From contig JAUHXA010000042.1 in the NCBI GenBank assembly GCA_030427245.1, positions 1-61,877 of the forward strand: a stretch of DNA of 61,877 bases, written 5' to 3'. The position numbers and the translations under genes were made by a program. Source of the stretch: Bacteroidia bacterium (GTDB taxonomy: Bacteria; Bacteroidota; Bacteroidia; Chitinophagales; UBA2359). Below, piece by piece: positions 1 through 9,551 of this stretch. The number at the start of each line of letters is the position of its first letter. Position 1 is the first letter of the stretch. The notes beneath the pieces are model-generated. The model had not been told where the DNA came from and made no database searches. It was given only the letters and a program-made list of their open reading frames with translations.

Positions 1-390
1 AATCATACATCCTAAATCCAAATAAAGTGCGGTTGCAGTTTCTTCATTGAAGGCTCGTAGTTGGTGGATTTGCGAATTAAGATAGACGAATTTTGATTTG
101 TGATTTTGCTCTGTTTTCAAATCAAACCTCAAAAATCATGTAATCATACATCCTAAATCCACATAAAGTGCGGTTGCAGTTTCTTCATTGAAGGCTCGTA
201 GTTGGTGGATTTGCGAATTAAGATAGACGAATTTTGATTTGTGATTTTACTCTGTTTTCAAATCAAACCTCAAAAATCATGTAATCATACATCCTAAATC
301 CACATAAAGTGCGGTTGCAGTTTCTTCATTGAAGGCTCATTACTGGTGGATTTGCGAATTAAGATAGACGAATTTTGATTTGTGATTTTG
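1..390. repeat. Three tandem copies of a 141-bp repeat
   Basis: Copies begin at 1, 142 and 283; the third stops near 390. Copies 1 and 2 differ at only a few bases, and copy 3 has small changes in the middle. Each unit holds an inverted pair: a 'taaatccac' arm and a 'gtggattt' arm around a central 'cattgaaggctc' segment. A diverged relative lies at 56826-56936. There is no convincing reading frame. The array probably continues left of the window, since base 1 is already inside a copy. Confidence 0.9.
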
Positions 391-419
391 TTTTCTTTAC
401 ACTAAAAAATTAAAAAAAT

Positions 420-1754
420 ATGCCTGATTTATCCATAAACTTTGCAGGAATAAAAGCTCCAAATCCATTTTGGTTGGCATCGGGACCACCGACGAATTCG
501 GGCTATCAGGTGATGAAAGCCTTTGATGCAGGTTGGGGTGGTGCGGTGTGGAAAACGCTTGGCGTGCCAGTTATCAATGTGTCGAGCCGCTACGGTTCTA
601 TCAATTACCGAAATACCCGAATGGCGGGATTCACCAACATTGAATTGATAACCGACCGTCCATTGTCGGATAATTTGAAGGAAATCGAAGAAGTCAAAAA
701 GTATTTCCCCAATCATGCGGTGATTGCATCCCTGATGGTCGAAACCAAGGCAGAATGGCATCAAATCATCAAAGATTCGGAAAACGCTGGTGTAGATGGA
801 ATTGAGTTGAATTTTGGTTGTCCGCATGGGATGTGTGAACGGGGAATGGGTTCGGCAGTTGGGCAGGAACCGAGTGTCTTGAAGACGATTGTGGAATGGG
901 TGATGGAAGTGGCGCAAGTGCCTGTGATTACCAAATTGACACCCAATATTTCGCACATTGTAGAGCCAGGATTGGCGGCTGCAAAAGGTGGAACGGATGC
1001 CATCTCGCTTATCAACACCATCAAAAGCATTGTCGGGATTGACCTTGATACTTTTGTGCCTTATCCAGTCGTGGGTGATAAAGGGACTAATGGCGGTTAT
1101 TGCGGTCCTGCGGTCAAGCCGATTGCGCTCGAAATGTTGAAAGAATTGGCGAAACATCCTGAAATCAAACACCTTCCACTCTCGGGAATTGGTGGCATTG
1201 AAACTTGGCGGGATGCAGTAGAATTCATTCTTTTGGGTGCGGGTTCACTGCAAGTTTGTACGGCGGCAATGCACTATGGCTTTGGGATTGTGCGGGAAAT
1301 GATTGCAGGATTGGAGCAGTTTATGGTGGAAAAGAACTTTGAAACCATTGAAGATTTCAAAGGGAAAGCTTTGCCAAATGTGACGGAATGGAAACACCTC
1401 GACATGAATCACAAAGTTATTGCCCAGATTGACTCTTCCAAATGTATTGGCTGCGAACTCTGCTATGTTGCTTGTGATGATGGCGCACATCAGGCGATTC
1501 AATTGAGTGAAACAATCGGTGTTCGGGTTCCAGAAGTCATTGAAGAAAACTGTGTGGGCTGCAATTTGTGTGCGCTCGTTTGTCCTGTGGAACAGTGCAT
1601 TACAATGGTGGATGTCACGACCAACCCAACTGAAGTGACTTGGGAAGAAAAGACGGAAGCAGGTAAAGTGCCGACTACTTTTGACGATGATTTGGCAGGG
1701 GGAAAACATCATTATGTGCCTACTGTGGAGGATGCTTTGAAGTTTAGGAAGTAG
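420..1754 (+). CDS. preA: NAD-dependent dihydropyrimidine dehydrogenase, subunit PreA
   Basis: 444 aa. PreA is the flavin (FMN) and iron-sulfur subunit that reduces uracil and thymine to their 5,6-dihydro forms, using electrons passed from the NADH/FAD subunit PreT. The N-terminal TIM barrel (about residues 1-310) carries the active-site loop NFGCPHGMCERGMG, whose first cysteine corresponds to the catalytic base of mammalian DPD. Two [4Fe-4S] ferredoxin motifs follow near the C-terminus: CIGCELCYVAC, and CVGCNLCALVCPVEQC. The length is a little above E. coli PreA. No preT lies in the window; it would have to sit left of the tandem repeats, which end only 30 bp before this start. Family assignment is very secure. 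Confidence 0.95.
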   Translation: MPDLSINFAGIKAPNPFWLASGPPTNSGYQVMKAFDAGWGGAVWKTLGVPVINVSSRYGSINYRNTRMAGFTNIELITDRPLSDNLKEIEEVKKYFPNHAVIASLMVETKAEWHQIIKDSENAGVDGIELNFGCPHGMCERGMGSAVGQEPSVLKTIVEWVMEVAQVPVITKLTPNISHIVEPGLAAAKGGTDAISLINTIKSIVGIDLDTFVPYPVVGDKGTNGGYCGPAVKPIALEMLKELAKHPEIKHLPLSGIGGIETWRDAVEFILLGAGSLQVCTAAMHYGFGIVREMIAGLEQFMVEKNFETIEDFKGKALPNVTEWKHLDMNHKVIAQIDSSKCIGCELCYVACDDGAHQAIQLSETIGVRVPEVIEENCVGCNLCALVCPVEQCITMVDVTTNPTEVTWEEKTEAGKVPTTFDDDLAGGKHHYVPTVEDALKFRK

Positions 1755-1866
1755 AAAACCCTGAAATTTTGGAGCAAAAATCTTACTTTGGAATCTCTCC
1801 TAAAAAATACAGAATGGCGGTTTCTATGTAGCTGAACTTAACTTTTGTTCAAAACAAACCTGACAA

Positions 1867-2943
1867 ATGACTAAAATACTCATTGCTTTTTTGATGCTTT
1901 TGGCTACCACTCTAAGCACATTCGCTCAAATCAATTATTCTTTAGATAATCCGCTTGAAGGCAAGCTGATTGCAGAAATGGATAGCCTGATTACCGCCGA
2001 AAAATATGGTAATATAACCAGTATTTTGGTGGCGAAAGATTCAAAACTTATCGTGGAAAAATACTACTTCGATAATGATTCTACTTCCCTTCACAACACC
2101 CGCTCGGCTACCAAATCCTTGGCGACTTTACTCACAGGAATTGCGATTGATAAAGGGCATATAGATTCCGAAAAGGACAAGATATTTAAGTATTTGAAGC
2201 CAAAATCGCCTATCCAAAACCCCGATAATAGAAAAGACGATATTACCATAGAGGACTTATTGACAATGAGTTCTGTACTGGAATGTGATGATTGGAACAC
2301 CCATTCGAGAGGTCACGAAGAGCGCATGTACTACATCGAAGATTGGACGAAATTCCTGATTGACCTACCCGTTCGTTCTTACCCTTTTGGTCCCAAACCC
2401 GAAGACCGTCCTTATGGTCGAGCCTTTGCGTATGCCTCTGCCAAAGCCGCAGCCGTTGGTGACATTGTAGAACACGCTATCGGAATGAAGCTGGATAAAT
2501 TTGCGAAAGAAAATCTCTTTGAACCTTTGGGCATAGAGAACTATAAGTTGCACTACAATCCGCTCGGTGTCATGAATACCGCAGGAGGAAGTGAGTACAG
2601 AAGTCGAGATTTTTTGAAGCTCATACAGATGTGTTTGAACAAAGGAAAGTGGAACAATGAGCAGTTGATTTCGGAGGAATGGCTGACAAAAGCGACTACA
2701 CCGAAGGCTCATGCCTATGACGAATTTGATTATGGCTACTTTTTTTGGTTGTGTGAATTTGGAGGAGAGAAAAAATACGATGCTTTTTATATGGCAGGAA
2801 ATGGGGGCAATAAAGTGATGGCAATTCCAGAACTGAACCTAAGTATTGTCATTACCACTACCAACTTCAATCGCCGCAATGCACACGATTTTACGGATGA
2901 ATTGGTGAACAAATACATTGTTCCTTCAATAGTTGGAGAATAA
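1867..2943 (+). CDS. Secreted serine hydrolase, beta-lactamase/penicillin-binding-protein fold
   Basis: 358 aa. An N-terminal signal peptide ends near TLSTFAQ. The class C beta-lactamase-like fold is indicated by the SxxK motif in TRSATKS (nucleophile Ser and general-base Lys), a YAS motif at the position of the usual YxN, and a GNGG segment near the C-terminus in place of the KTG/HxG box. Such Bacteroidota proteins act on unknown esters or peptides in the periplasm or outside the cell, and most are not true beta-lactamases. It follows preA by 112 bp on the same strand but has no obvious link to pyrimidine metabolism. The substrate cannot be read from sequence. Confidence 0.8.
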   Translation: MTKILIAFLMLLATTLSTFAQINYSLDNPLEGKLIAEMDSLITAEKYGNITSILVAKDSKLIVEKYYFDNDSTSLHNTRSATKSLATLLTGIAIDKGHIDSEKDKIFKYLKPKSPIQNPDNRKDDITIEDLLTMSSVLECDDWNTHSRGHEERMYYIEDWTKFLIDLPVRSYPFGPKPEDRPYGRAFAYASAKAAAVGDIVEHAIGMKLDKFAKENLFEPLGIENYKLHYNPLGVMNTAGGSEYRSRDFLKLIQMCLNKGKWNNEQLISEEWLTKATTPKAHAYDEFDYGYFFWLCEFGGEKKYDAFYMAGNGGNKVMAIPELNLSIVITTTNFNRRNAHDFTDELVNKYIVPSIVGE

Positions 2944-2983
2944 GAATGCTAATTTTCTTTCCGTTACTTATCTCAAAATAGCC

Positions 2984-3766
2984 CTACTGCTTAGTGAGGA
3001 AAAGCTTATTTCCATTTGGATGGGTAATCAATAATTTACCTCTTTCAATGTAGTATCGTCCAAGATGTGCTGTTTCGGTTTTTCCGTTTTGGGTAACCTG
3101 TAAGTACAATTGATTGTCTAAATTATACCATGATGTGCCAGGCAATGCTTGTCCTTGTCCGCCACTTTGACTGCTTCCCGAATAATTGCTTCCACTGATA
3201 CTTGTACTCGAACCTCCATCTGAGACCGAGCCATCCGCATAAAACACCAAACTTTGTGAAAATGAACCTCCCATAAAGTTGTCCCCATATCCAGAATTAT
3301 ACAATTCTTCTTTCGTCCAAACTCCCACCAAATTAGGGTCGTTTTGAGCATTAGGGGGCAGGCCTATTTTTTCATGTGGAATAGGAGTTGTTGTAGTTGA
3401 AGTGCTTATTGTTTCGGACTTTGTGAAATCTACCTTTATCACTTGTGGAACGCCAAACACATCAACAGTCATTGTTATAGGCAGTTGATTGTTGGTAAGC
3501 GTACCATCCAATAAAAAGGTGATGCCATAGAGGTTCTCCACTGCTTTTCCTGTGAGTTTATCTCCAGAAGTAGTCGCAGTTACGGTGTAGCTTTGTTGGC
3601 TATCCTTCATCGTCCCTTCCAAAATATTTGTGCCTTCAGATGTAAGCACAAGTTCTACATTGTCCCCATTTATCTGACCGTGGTAGGTGCCAACAAATGT
3701 TTGTTGTGCAAAGGTAGGGGCATTAACTATCAAAAGTAGCACACTGATAAATAGACGATTAGACAT
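2984..3766 (-). CDS. Secreted protein of unknown function
   Basis: 260 aa. It begins with a clear signal peptide (cut near APTFAQQ). Residues 20-110 are beta-rich and resemble small lipocalin-like domains that begin GTYHGQING. A Ser/Gly-rich stretch with GSSTSISGSNYSGSS lies around 185-200. The C-terminal part reads like a repeat of short beta strands ending GNKLFLTKQ. I do not recognise a named family. It is convergent with the serine hydrolase at 1867 (stop codons 40 bp apart). Confidence 0.7.
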   Translation of the reverse strand: MSNRLFISVLLLIVNAPTFAQQTFVGTYHGQINGDNVELVLTSEGTNILEGTMKDSQQSYTVTATTSGDKLTGKAVENLYGITFLLDGTLTNNQLPITMTVDVFGVPQVIKVDFTKSETISTSTTTTPIPHEKIGLPPNAQNDPNLVGVWTKEELYNSGYGDNFMGGSFSQSLVFYADGSVSDGGSSTSISGSNYSGSSQSGGQGQALPGTSWYNLDNQLYLQVTQNGKTETAHLGRYYIERGKLLITHPNGNKLFLTKQ

Positions 3767-3975
3767 AAGGGTTAGATTGAAAACCGTTTACAAATATACA
3801 TCAAAATCGAAAGTAGCTTGGCTTGTAAATATAGCGAAGCCCACTTTGTTTTATTGTATAGCCTATCAGCTTTATTTTAGAGGAATAGCATCTGCATCAG
3901 TTTTGGCAAAAAATACCTTATACACCAAGATCAAGAGGTTAATGAATATTTATAAATGAGTGGATACTGTAAAAG

Positions 3976-5037
3976 TTACAACTTCACCCCGTTCATATAC
4001 TTACGCCATTTCTCTATCGCTTTTTCCATATCTTCAGGCAATTCTGATTCAAAATACAATTCCTTACCAGTCGTAGGATGCACAAAACCGAGAATCTTGG
4101 CATGAAGTGAATGTCTTTGAATCAACTTGAAGCAATTATCTACAAATTGTCGGTATTTGGTATAGACTGTGCCTTTGATGATTTTATCACCACCATAATC
4201 CACATCATTGAAGAGAGGGTGTCGAATGGATTTGAAGTGCACCCGAATTTGGTGTGTGCGCCCTGTTTCCAAACGACATTCTACCAAAGTGACATACCCA
4301 AAACGCTCTAAAACTTTGTAATGCGTTACCGCATGTTTCCCTCTATCCCCTTCTGGAAAAACGTCCATCACTTGTCGGTATCTCAAATTTCGCCCGACAT
4401 GCCCCGTAATAGTTCCTTCATCTTCCTTCAAATCGCCCCAAACTAAGGCATGGTAACGACGTACAACGGTGTGGTCAAAAAACTGTTTGGCAAGGTGCGT
4501 CATCGCAAAATCGGTTTTGGCAATCACCATCAAACCCGTTGTATTTTTGTCAATTCGATGCACTAAGCCAGGTCTTCTTGTTCCTTCAATACCTCTTTCA
4601 TTGACAGGTAGATGCTCAAAATGGTGCATCAGTCCATGTACCAAAGTACCTGTATAATTACCACTACCAGGATGTACCACTAAGCCCGCAGGTTTGTTGA
4701 TTACCATCAAATCTGCATCTTCATATACGATGTCCAAAGGCATTTCCTCAGGAATTATTTCGTACCGCCCCATAGGTTTGGGCATGACGATTTTTATTTC
4801 GTCGTTTGGGCTGATTTTGTAGTTGGACTTTACTGCTTTTCCATTCACCAATACACAACCTGCTTTTGCCGCATTTTGAATTTTATTGCGGCTATTGATG
4901 CTTGTTCTTTGAAACACATACTTATCTATTCGCTCTGGAGATTGTCCTGGATCTACCTTCAAAGAATAATGTTCATAGAGATGTTCTTCTTCTTGGTTAT
5001 CTTCGTCCATCTGTTTATTTTGCAAATTGTCACTCAT
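3976..5037 (-). CDS. RluA-family 23S rRNA pseudouridine synthase (RluD-like)
   Basis: 353 aa. An S4 RNA-binding domain covers about residues 30-90 (PERIDKYVFQR). The PseudoU_synth_2 domain covers about 100-310, with the catalytic aspartate in GLVHRIDKNTTGLMVIAKT. The family converts uridines of large-subunit rRNA to pseudouridine; RluD modifies helix 69. A hydrophilic acidic N-terminal tail of about 25 residues precedes the S4 domain. It is divergent from the phosphatase-family gene at 5079 with only 41 bp between starts, so the two promoters must overlap. Which uridine is modified cannot be told from the sequence. Confidence 0.9.
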   Translation of the reverse strand: MSDNLQNKQMDEDNQEEEHLYEHYSLKVDPGQSPERIDKYVFQRTSINSRNKIQNAAKAGCVLVNGKAVKSNYKISPNDEIKIVMPKPMGRYEIIPEEMPLDIVYEDADLMVINKPAGLVVHPGSGNYTGTLVHGLMHHFEHLPVNERGIEGTRRPGLVHRIDKNTTGLMVIAKTDFAMTHLAKQFFDHTVVRRYHALVWGDLKEDEGTITGHVGRNLRYRQVMDVFPEGDRGKHAVTHYKVLERFGYVTLVECRLETGRTHQIRVHFKSIRHPLFNDVDYGGDKIIKGTVYTKYRQFVDNCFKLIQRHSLHAKILGFVHPTTGKELYFESELPEDMEKAIEKWRKYMNGVKL

Positions 5038-5078
5038 TGAAGGTTTTGTTTACTGTTTAATTTACAAAAATAGTCATA

Positions 5079-6167
5079 ATGCAGCGTTTATACTATTCTT
5101 TCATTGCAATCCTTTGTATTCCGTTCCAGCCAGTTTTTTCGCAGGTCAATGAGGATTTTACACAAAATCAAGAAAAAAACTCACTTCAATACGAAAAAAG
5201 AGTGGAGGTTGAAGAAACTTTTCGAATCATGTTTTACAATGTCGAAAACCTGTTTGACACTCGTGATGACAGCCTCAAAAGAGATGATGACTTTACGCCA
5301 AGAGGCATCAAAGGTTGGAGCAGTCGAAAGTACAAAACCAAATTGGACAATATTTATCGAACCATCATTGGAGTAGGTGGATGGGAACCACCTGCTGTGG
5401 TAGGTTTGTGTGAAGTCGAGAATCGATTTGTCCTGCAAGAGTTGATAGTACGAACTCCTTTGCGCAAAATGGGCTATGAGGTTATTCACGAAGAATCGCC
5501 CGACAGAAGGGGAATTGACGTAGCCATGCTCTATCGCCCTGATAAGTTCCAACCGATTCGATACATACCGATTACCATCCAATTTCCGTTTGATTTGGAT
5601 TCCAAAACGAGGGATATTTTATATGTCAAAGGTAAGGTTTTGGGCAAAGATACAGTTCACCTTTTTGTGAATCATTGGCCCTCTCGATTTGGTGGACATA
5701 TCGAAACTGATCCTAAGAGAAACTTTGTCGCTTCGGTTTTGCGTCAGGCTGTGGACTCGATTTATAGCACGGATAGAAATGCCAATATTGTCATCATGGG
5801 TGATCTCAACGATTCTCTTCACGATGAAAGTGTAGCAGAAATACTGAATGCCAAAAAGGAAACTTCTACTTTGGCTGCTAATGATTTGTTCAATATGATG
5901 GCAGCATTGGAACAGGAAGGGAAAGGAACTCACAAACACGAAAATCATTGGGGAATATTAGACCAAATTATCGTTTCTGTGCCTTTGCTTCAAAGAAAGA
6001 TTGGACTGCAAATTTATCGCCAAGAAGCGGTTATTTATGAGGGAGCATTTTTGATTCAAGCCGAAGACAAACGTTTAGGAACTCGCCCTTTTCGGACTTA
6101 TTATGGAGCGCAATATTTAGGTGGATACAGCGACCATTTGCCGATTTATCTGGATTTGGTTTACTAG
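5079..6167 (+). CDS. Secreted endonuclease/exonuclease/phosphatase family protein
   Basis: 362 aa. It begins with a signal peptide (residues 1-22, ends VFSQ). The EEP fold starts with the FRIMFYNVENLFDT motif, in which Asn and Glu bind metal. It continues with GLCEVEN, NHWPSR, the metal-binding MGDLNDS and the terminal SDHLP histidine/aspartate pair, so the catalytic set appears complete. This subfamily is common in Bacteroidota and is usually annotated only as 'endonuclease'; the substrate could be DNA, a nucleotide or a phosphoinositide-like ester. Confidence 0.85.
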   Translation: MQRLYYSFIAILCIPFQPVFSQVNEDFTQNQEKNSLQYEKRVEVEETFRIMFYNVENLFDTRDDSLKRDDDFTPRGIKGWSSRKYKTKLDNIYRTIIGVGGWEPPAVVGLCEVENRFVLQELIVRTPLRKMGYEVIHEESPDRRGIDVAMLYRPDKFQPIRYIPITIQFPFDLDSKTRDILYVKGKVLGKDTVHLFVNHWPSRFGGHIETDPKRNFVASVLRQAVDSIYSTDRNANIVIMGDLNDSLHDESVAEILNAKKETSTLAANDLFNMMAALEQEGKGTHKHENHWGILDQIIVSVPLLQRKIGLQIYRQEAVIYEGAFLIQAEDKRLGTRPFRTYYGAQYLGGYSDHLPIYLDLVY

Positions 6168-6220
6168 AAGAAGGGCGAGTTGTCACTTGAATCAGTGGAG
6201 AGATAAGACAAACTAAAATA

Positions 6221-7831
6221 TTAAATCAGTTCATAAGCAGGGATGGTCAGGAATTCTTCGTACTTCGGATTTTTTACCAATTGGGTAAATAGCTGAATAG
6301 CCTCGTCAAATCTGCCATTCTCAAAATAGCTGCTTCCTACATACTCCTTGATTTTCTCCAACTCTTCTTCCATCAAGTCTTCAATCAATGACCATGTTAC
6401 AGTCCGTCCATCTTCCAATTTCACCTGATTGTGTAACCACTGCCAAACTTGTGTTCTCGAAATTTCAGCCGTTGCAGCATCTTCCATCAAGTTGTAAATT
6501 GCAGCTGCACCGTTTCCTCTCAGCCAACTTTCGATATAGAGTATGCCCACATTGATATTTTTTCGAACTCCTTTTTCAGTGATTTCTCCTTTTGGTACTT
6601 GCAGTAAATCAGTAGCAGCGACTTGAACATCTTCTCGTTTATTTTTTATTTGATTTTTTTCGGGCATGTATTCATCAAAAACCTCCATAGCTACGGATAC
6701 CAACCCTGGATGTGCTACCCAAGTACCATCATGCCCATCTTTTGCTTCTCTGATTTTATCTGTTCTTACCTTGTAGATGGCGGCGGCATGAGCAGAAGAA
6801 TCGTGTTTAATGGGGATTTGTGCCGCCATTCCGCCCATTGCATGAACGCCTCTTTTGTGACAGGTTTGAATAACCAATTGACTATAAGAACGCATACAGT
6901 GTGAAGTCATTCCTACTTGGCTTCGATCAGGAAAAACATACCCTTGGAGGTTGCGAAATTTTTTGATAAAGGAAAATATGTAATCCCATCGTCCGCAGTT
7001 CAACCCTGCAGAATGGTTTTTCAACTCAAACAGGATTTCATGCAGTTCAAAACTTGCCAAGATTGTTTCTACCAAGACGGTTGCTTTGATGGTCTCTTGT
7101 GGAATGTCCATGTGGTCTTGGGCAAACACAAAAATGTCGTTCCACAACCTTGCTTCCAAATGGCTTTCCAATTTTGGGAGGTAAAAATAAGGGCCAGATC
7201 CTTTGGCTATTAACTTTTTAGCATTGTGAAAGAAATACAGTCCAAAATCGACAATTCCTGCGCTCGTGGGTTCTCCATCACAAAGAATATGTTTCTCATT
7301 CAAATGCCATCCCCGTGGACGTACCATGAGAGTAGCGGTTTTTTCCTTCAATTGATAAAACTTGCCATTGCGAGGATTCTCAAAGCTGATTGTTCCTCGA
7401 ATTGCGTCCCGCAAGTTGATGTGTCCTTCTATATTGTTTGACCAACTAGGTGTATTGCTATCTTCAAAATCTGCCATGAAAACCTTTGCCCCTGAATTGA
7501 GCGCATTGATAATCATTTTTCTATCTACAGGGCCTGTTATTTCCACACGCCTATCCAACAAATCGGTGGGAAGTGGAGCTACTTTCCAATCACTTTCTCG
7601 TATGTGTTTGGTTTCTGGTAGAAAGTTCGGCAATTCTCCTGCTTCAATTCTTTCTTGTTTTTTGATTCGTAGATTTAATAATTGAAGCCTTCTGCCATTG
7701 AATTTTCGGTGCAATTCAGCTAAAAACTGCAATGCATCTTTAGTAAGAATCTCAGAATAGGATTTTTCAAAAAGTCCTGTAATGTGAATTCCTTCAACGA
7801 TTGGATAGGTTGTCTCTAAGGTTGCAATCAT
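6221..7831 (-). CDS. aceB: Malate synthase A
   Basis: 536 aa from the ATG at 7831. A longer frame starts at TTG 7870, but the ATG gives an N-terminus in register with E. coli AceB. The enzyme condenses glyoxylate with acetyl-CoA to give malate, the second step of the glyoxylate bypass. Recognisable blocks are DRRVEITGPVDRKM, VFMADFEDSNTPSW, GSGPYFYLPK, LNCGRWDYIFSFIK, HAMGGMAAQIP, GHDGTWVAHPG and LMEDAATAEISR, collinear with AceB over the whole length. Isocitrate lyase (aceA) is not in the window. The gene is divergent from a RamB-like regulator at 7997, and an inverted repeat lies between them, so control by that regulator in response to acetate or fatty acids is likely (inference). Confidence 0.97.
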   Translation of the reverse strand: MIATLETTYPIVEGIHITGLFEKSYSEILTKDALQFLAELHRKFNGRRLQLLNLRIKKQERIEAGELPNFLPETKHIRESDWKVAPLPTDLLDRRVEITGPVDRKMIINALNSGAKVFMADFEDSNTPSWSNNIEGHINLRDAIRGTISFENPRNGKFYQLKEKTATLMVRPRGWHLNEKHILCDGEPTSAGIVDFGLYFFHNAKKLIAKGSGPYFYLPKLESHLEARLWNDIFVFAQDHMDIPQETIKATVLVETILASFELHEILFELKNHSAGLNCGRWDYIFSFIKKFRNLQGYVFPDRSQVGMTSHCMRSYSQLVIQTCHKRGVHAMGGMAAQIPIKHDSSAHAAAIYKVRTDKIREAKDGHDGTWVAHPGLVSVAMEVFDEYMPEKNQIKNKREDVQVAATDLLQVPKGEITEKGVRKNINVGILYIESWLRGNGAAAIYNLMEDAATAEISRTQVWQWLHNQVKLEDGRTVTWSLIEDLMEEELEKIKEYVGSSYFENGRFDEAIQLFTQLVKNPKYEEFLTIPAYELI

Positions 7832-7889
7832 GGTATTGAAATTTTTATTGCTTAATGGATACACCTGCAATTTAGTATATTTTTTTAAT

Positions 7890-7908
7890 TTAGCGAAATT
7901 TTCGCTAA
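7890..7908. promoter_or_regulatory. Perfect 19-bp inverted repeat, candidate operator
   Basis: The sequence is TTAGCGAAATTTTCGCTAA: two 9-bp arms around a single central T. It is the only strong palindrome in the 165-bp space between the divergent aceB and RamB-like genes, about 60-80 bp from either start. Its AT-rich core with flanking GC resembles sites of XRE-family dimers. The binding protein is inferred, not shown. Confidence 0.55.
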
Positions 7909-7996
7909 TTAAATTTAATTCTCTTTTATAGGAATCCTTTCTAAATCGAATAAAAAACCTTATTTTGTTTCTCTAAAACAAACACTTTCTTACCTT

Positions 7997-9478
7997 ATGC
8001 TTGGCAACAAAGAAATAGCAAATTTAATTTTTGGATTGAAAGTCAAATACTTGCGGACAGCTAATAAATTATCTTTTCAGCAATTGCATGAAAAAACAGG
8101 AATCGCACTCTCTTATATTCACGATATCGAAAAAGGAAAAAAATCTCCTCGACCCGATAAAATCTTTGCATTGGCAGAAGCTTTGGGAGTAGGATATGAT
8201 GATTTAGTATCGTTAAAAGCCTATAATAAGCGCCTACGTCCAATGATTACCCTACTGCAATCGGATTTTTTAAAGATATTTCCCTTTGACGTTTTTGGTT
8301 TGGATGTGGCACAGCTGATGACTTTATTTTTTAAGACACCCGATAAGGTGAATGCTTTTGTGAGTACGATCATCAAAATGGTGAGAAGTCATCAAATGGG
8401 ATTGGAGTATTTTTATAAAGCTGCCCTGCGTTCCTATCAAGATTTGCACGACAACTATTTTGAAGACATTGAAGCAGCAGTAAAAAAATTTAAAGAAACT
8501 TATTCTATTACTTCTACCCATGGTTTTTATCCCGATTTTTTGGCCTCCTTGTTACGAGATCATTATGGGGTTGAAGTCAATAAGGAAGAATTGTCTAAAC
8601 ATACGAAGCTAAATAGTATTCGCTCTTTTTTTAAAAAAGAGATGAAGATACTTTATATCAATAGTGACTTAAACGAAGCTCAGCAAAATTTTTTGTTAGG
8701 ACGAGAGTTGGCTTTTCAATATCTTCAAATATCAGAGCGCCCTTATGAAACTCGGATATTGAAGGCTTTAAAGTATGAATTATTATTCAACAATTTTAGA
8801 GCATCTTATTTTTCGGCAGCTTTGTTGATGGATGAAATGGAACTAACAAAGGATTTGAAGGATTTTCTTCAATTGACTACTTGGCAACCTGAAAAGCTTA
8901 CAGATTTACTAGAAAAATATCATGTGACTCCAGAAATGTTGTTTCAACGTTTTACTAATATACTGCCCAAACATCTAAAAATCAATGATCTCTTTTTTTT
9001 GCGTTTGAAAAGCGAATCCAATTTAAGATTGTTTCACATTACGAAGGAATTGCATCTTTCGCAACTTCATGAGCCTTATGCGAATCAAAAGGAAGAAAAA
9101 TATTGTCGTAGGTGGGTGTCCATCAACATACTTAAAAAACATAGATTGTTGTCGAAACAACAAGGAAATCCACCTGTTGCTGATGCTCAAATATCTGATT
9201 ATTGGCAAACACCTAATGCTTATTTATGCCTCTCAGTAGCTCAAAAAGAATATAGGGATTCAAAAGAGCGAAACAGCGTAACCGTAGGATTGATGATTAA
9301 TGAGGAGTTGAGAAAATTGGTAGGTTTTTTGAATGATCCTAAGCTAATCACTCGAACTGTAAATACTACTTGCGAGCGTTGTTCAGTACCAGATTGTAGT
9401 GAACGGGCAGCTTCACCAGTAGTTATTGAAGAGTTGGAACATATAGAGGATTTATTAAAAACTTTAGAAGGTCTCTAA
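7997..9478 (+). CDS. XRE-family regulator of the RamB/ScfR (short-chain fatty-acid) type
   Basis: 493 aa. An N-terminal HTH_3 domain (residues 10-70) contains the recognition segment TGIALSYIHDIEKGKKSPRP. The middle (about 150-260) fits the degenerate IrrE/ImmA-like domain, lacking an obvious HExxH. The C-terminal third ends with a cysteine cluster, CERCSVPDC, typical of the DUF2083 region. This architecture matches RamB of corynebacteria and mycobacteria and ScfR/MccR-type regulators, which control acetate, glyoxylate and propionate genes and sense acyl-CoA or related ligands. Its divergent position beside aceB strongly supports control of the glyoxylate bypass. Ligand and activator/repressor mode cannot be told. 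Confidence 0.85.
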   Translation: MLGNKEIANLIFGLKVKYLRTANKLSFQQLHEKTGIALSYIHDIEKGKKSPRPDKIFALAEALGVGYDDLVSLKAYNKRLRPMITLLQSDFLKIFPFDVFGLDVAQLMTLFFKTPDKVNAFVSTIIKMVRSHQMGLEYFYKAALRSYQDLHDNYFEDIEAAVKKFKETYSITSTHGFYPDFLASLLRDHYGVEVNKEELSKHTKLNSIRSFFKKEMKILYINSDLNEAQQNFLLGRELAFQYLQISERPYETRILKALKYELLFNNFRASYFSAALLMDEMELTKDLKDFLQLTTWQPEKLTDLLEKYHVTPEMLFQRFTNILPKHLKINDLFFLRLKSESNLRLFHITKELHLSQLHEPYANQKEEKYCRRWVSINILKKHRLLSKQQGNPPVADAQISDYWQTPNAYLCLSVAQKEYRDSKERNSVTVGLMINEELRKLVGFLNDPKLITRTVNTTCERCSVPDCSERAASPVVIEELEHIEDLLKTLEGL

Positions 9479-9500
9479 GATCTGATGTTATTGGTACAAA

Positions 9501-9534
9501 AAAAGCCTGCCATTCAGAGAATGACAGGCTTTTG
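9501..9534. terminator. Bidirectional hairpin terminator
   Basis: A 15-bp stem, AAAAGCCTGCCATTC with GAATGACAGGCTTTT (one G-T pair), around a 3-nt loop, with A and T tracts on both sides. It lies between the convergent regulator gene (ends 9478) and the repeat protein (ends 9552). Confidence 0.85.
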
Positions 9535-9551
9535 TATCTATAGTCGCATAT

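Noticed and set aside
429-1172. Long minus-strand open frame of 247 codons
   Set aside because: It lies wholly inside preA in another frame; preA has clear family motifs and the minus-strand product has none.
3687-3959. 90-codon plus-strand frame near 3.8 kb
   Set aside because: Half of it is antisense to the secreted protein at 2984, and the rest has Lys/Tyr-rich random composition.
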